From: Pycnopodia helianthoides
Lineage: Eukaryota; Echinodermata; Asteroidea; Forcipulatida; Asteriidae
DNA length: 64,000 nucleotides
Assembly: GCA_032158295.1 (NCBI GenBank)
Contig: CM063252.1
Location: 10,404,744-10,468,743 of the forward strand
Reading direction: 5' to 3'
The translations under genes were made by a program, and so were the position numbers. Numbering within the stretch: the first letter of the stretch is position 1; each line of letters starts with the position of its first letter. This document shows, piece after piece, positions 63,192 through 64,000 of this stretch. The notes beneath the pieces were generated by a model, which saw nothing but the letters and a program-made list of their open reading frames with translations, ran no database searches and was not told the DNA's origin.

Positions 63192-64000
63192 TAATTGTTC
63201 TGGGAAAGCACAGAGTGTAACATATATTATCTTTAAATCAAATTTGTAATACATCATTGGTTTTTGAAAGAGTAGTTTATCCTAATTGCCTAGTGTTTAA
63301 TACACCCGCCATACATGTAACATGTACATCAAATCTGTGAACATTTCCGATCATCTCATTTCGAGCCAAAACAAAATTGGTTTCTATTTTGGTCAGTGAT
63401 TTTGTGCATGTCCCTATCCGCGCACATATTTATTGAGTAATGAACCACAAGGGAATTTAAATTTCAATATAATTTTGGGTTGGACAAAGAAAAATTGATG
63501 GGACGGGGGGGGGGGGTTGTCTTCAAATGCAATTTCTTGACTTTGACATTATTTCAGAAAGAGATATTTCTCTGGAGGATTGATACTGGTACAAATTTCA
63601 TAATCGGTGAGCGTTCTTGAGTATCTTATTGGTAGATACGTGCGCTATATAAGACTATATAATATACAATTACTATAATTATTATTCTGCAGGTTGAAAA
63701 GAACCCACATTTTGGACGATTCAGTCACTGCTCTACAACTCCCTCTAGTGAATGATAATGAAGAACGGAGAGGAAAAAACCCACCAAAAACCATAACAAC
63801 AATTGCCACGAGAACAAAACTTCTGCGTACAAACACACGTGGTGAAATTTCTTCATGTCGGTTTATATATAACACACGCATTCCGGGTTTTAGCTATTCA
63901 CCGTCTCAATCAGTATATGCTCCGATGATTGCCTTGAGGGGGGAGGGGGGGGGAGGGAAGAAACCAAGCAGACAGACTGAAATGTCATGCTACTAAGAAT
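63192..64000. other. AT-rich unique sequence to window end
   Basis: Short words near 63335 (CAAATCTGTGAACATTTCCG) recall MITE-V. Poly-G lies at 63505-63515 and 63949-63957. Overlapping frames at 63645-63996 on both strands have no recognisable domain. Confidence 0.35.

Noticed and set aside
62150..63257. Minus-strand frames of 105-121 codons
   Set aside because: They lie across fold-back elements BB, C and the end of MITE-M.

Overview
The window looks like one contig of an animal genome that is almost entirely non-coding. Its make-up is AT-rich background with very many poly(C)/poly(G) tracts, frequent TACATGTA palindromes, tRNA-derived SINEs and dense, nested miniature inverted-repeat elements (MITEs). 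Several MITE families match repeats I associate from memory with echinoderm genomes, above all sea stars: TTAA-flanked elements with the core TTTCACAGGTTTGT, and GGGCCCAATTTCATAGAGC fold-backs. My best guess is an echinoderm, probably an asteroid. No database search was possible. There is no sign of prokaryotic gene density, operons or ribosome binding sites.

Genes. The best-supported coding feature is a short terminal exon on the minus strand (27058-27168). It follows a textbook polypyrimidine tract and AG acceptor, and encodes 36 residues plus a stop. The gene would run in from the right, so much of 27.2-64 kb may be its intron(s). The unique, AT-rich sequence to the left (about 25.2-27.06 kb, possibly further) would be 3'UTR. 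Two weaker plus-strand candidates are a 90-codon frame at 16182-16451 and a possible first exon at 35760-35966 that ends in a GTGAGG donor. I could not name any of the three proteins. Most other open frames are by-products of tandem repeats or fold-back elements.

Mobile elements, under working labels. MITE-A (5 copies) and MITE-B (2) are TTAA-flanked, begin AGG and share an internal core. MITE-C is a large fold-back family (10 or more copies), one inserted between the A and B boxes of a SINE. MITE-D (2) includes one inserted in element E. E (3) carries GTTCT-N4-AGAAC hairpins. MITE-F (GGCCGTGTCCGAATTGG ends) includes one copy expanded into an 11-unit minisatellite and a pair nested in MITE-P. 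G is a piggyBac-like TTAA element carrying five ~217-bp satellite units. M is a TTAA MITE with a covarying 20-bp palindrome. R is a MITE with perfect 6-bp target duplications. U, V, AA, BB, T, X and H are further families, alongside SINEs and Penelope-like 3' fragments.

Layout. 0-7 kb: A, U and B elements, a promoter-like CpG-rich patch, a G-rich minisatellite and a SINE. 7-22.5 kb: C, F, P, D, E and U elements, nested insertions and minisatellites. 22.5-27 kb: mostly unique sequence, likely 3'UTR. 27-35.6 kb: terminal exon, A, Penelope-like remnants, V, X, G and the SINE with its C insertion. 35.6-50 kb: candidate first exon, Q/R pair, B, several tandem arrays, A, C and fold-back H. 50-64 kb: SINE, R, M, the spaced 22-bp repeat array, a CpG-rich candidate regulatory patch and the nested AA/BB/C cluster.
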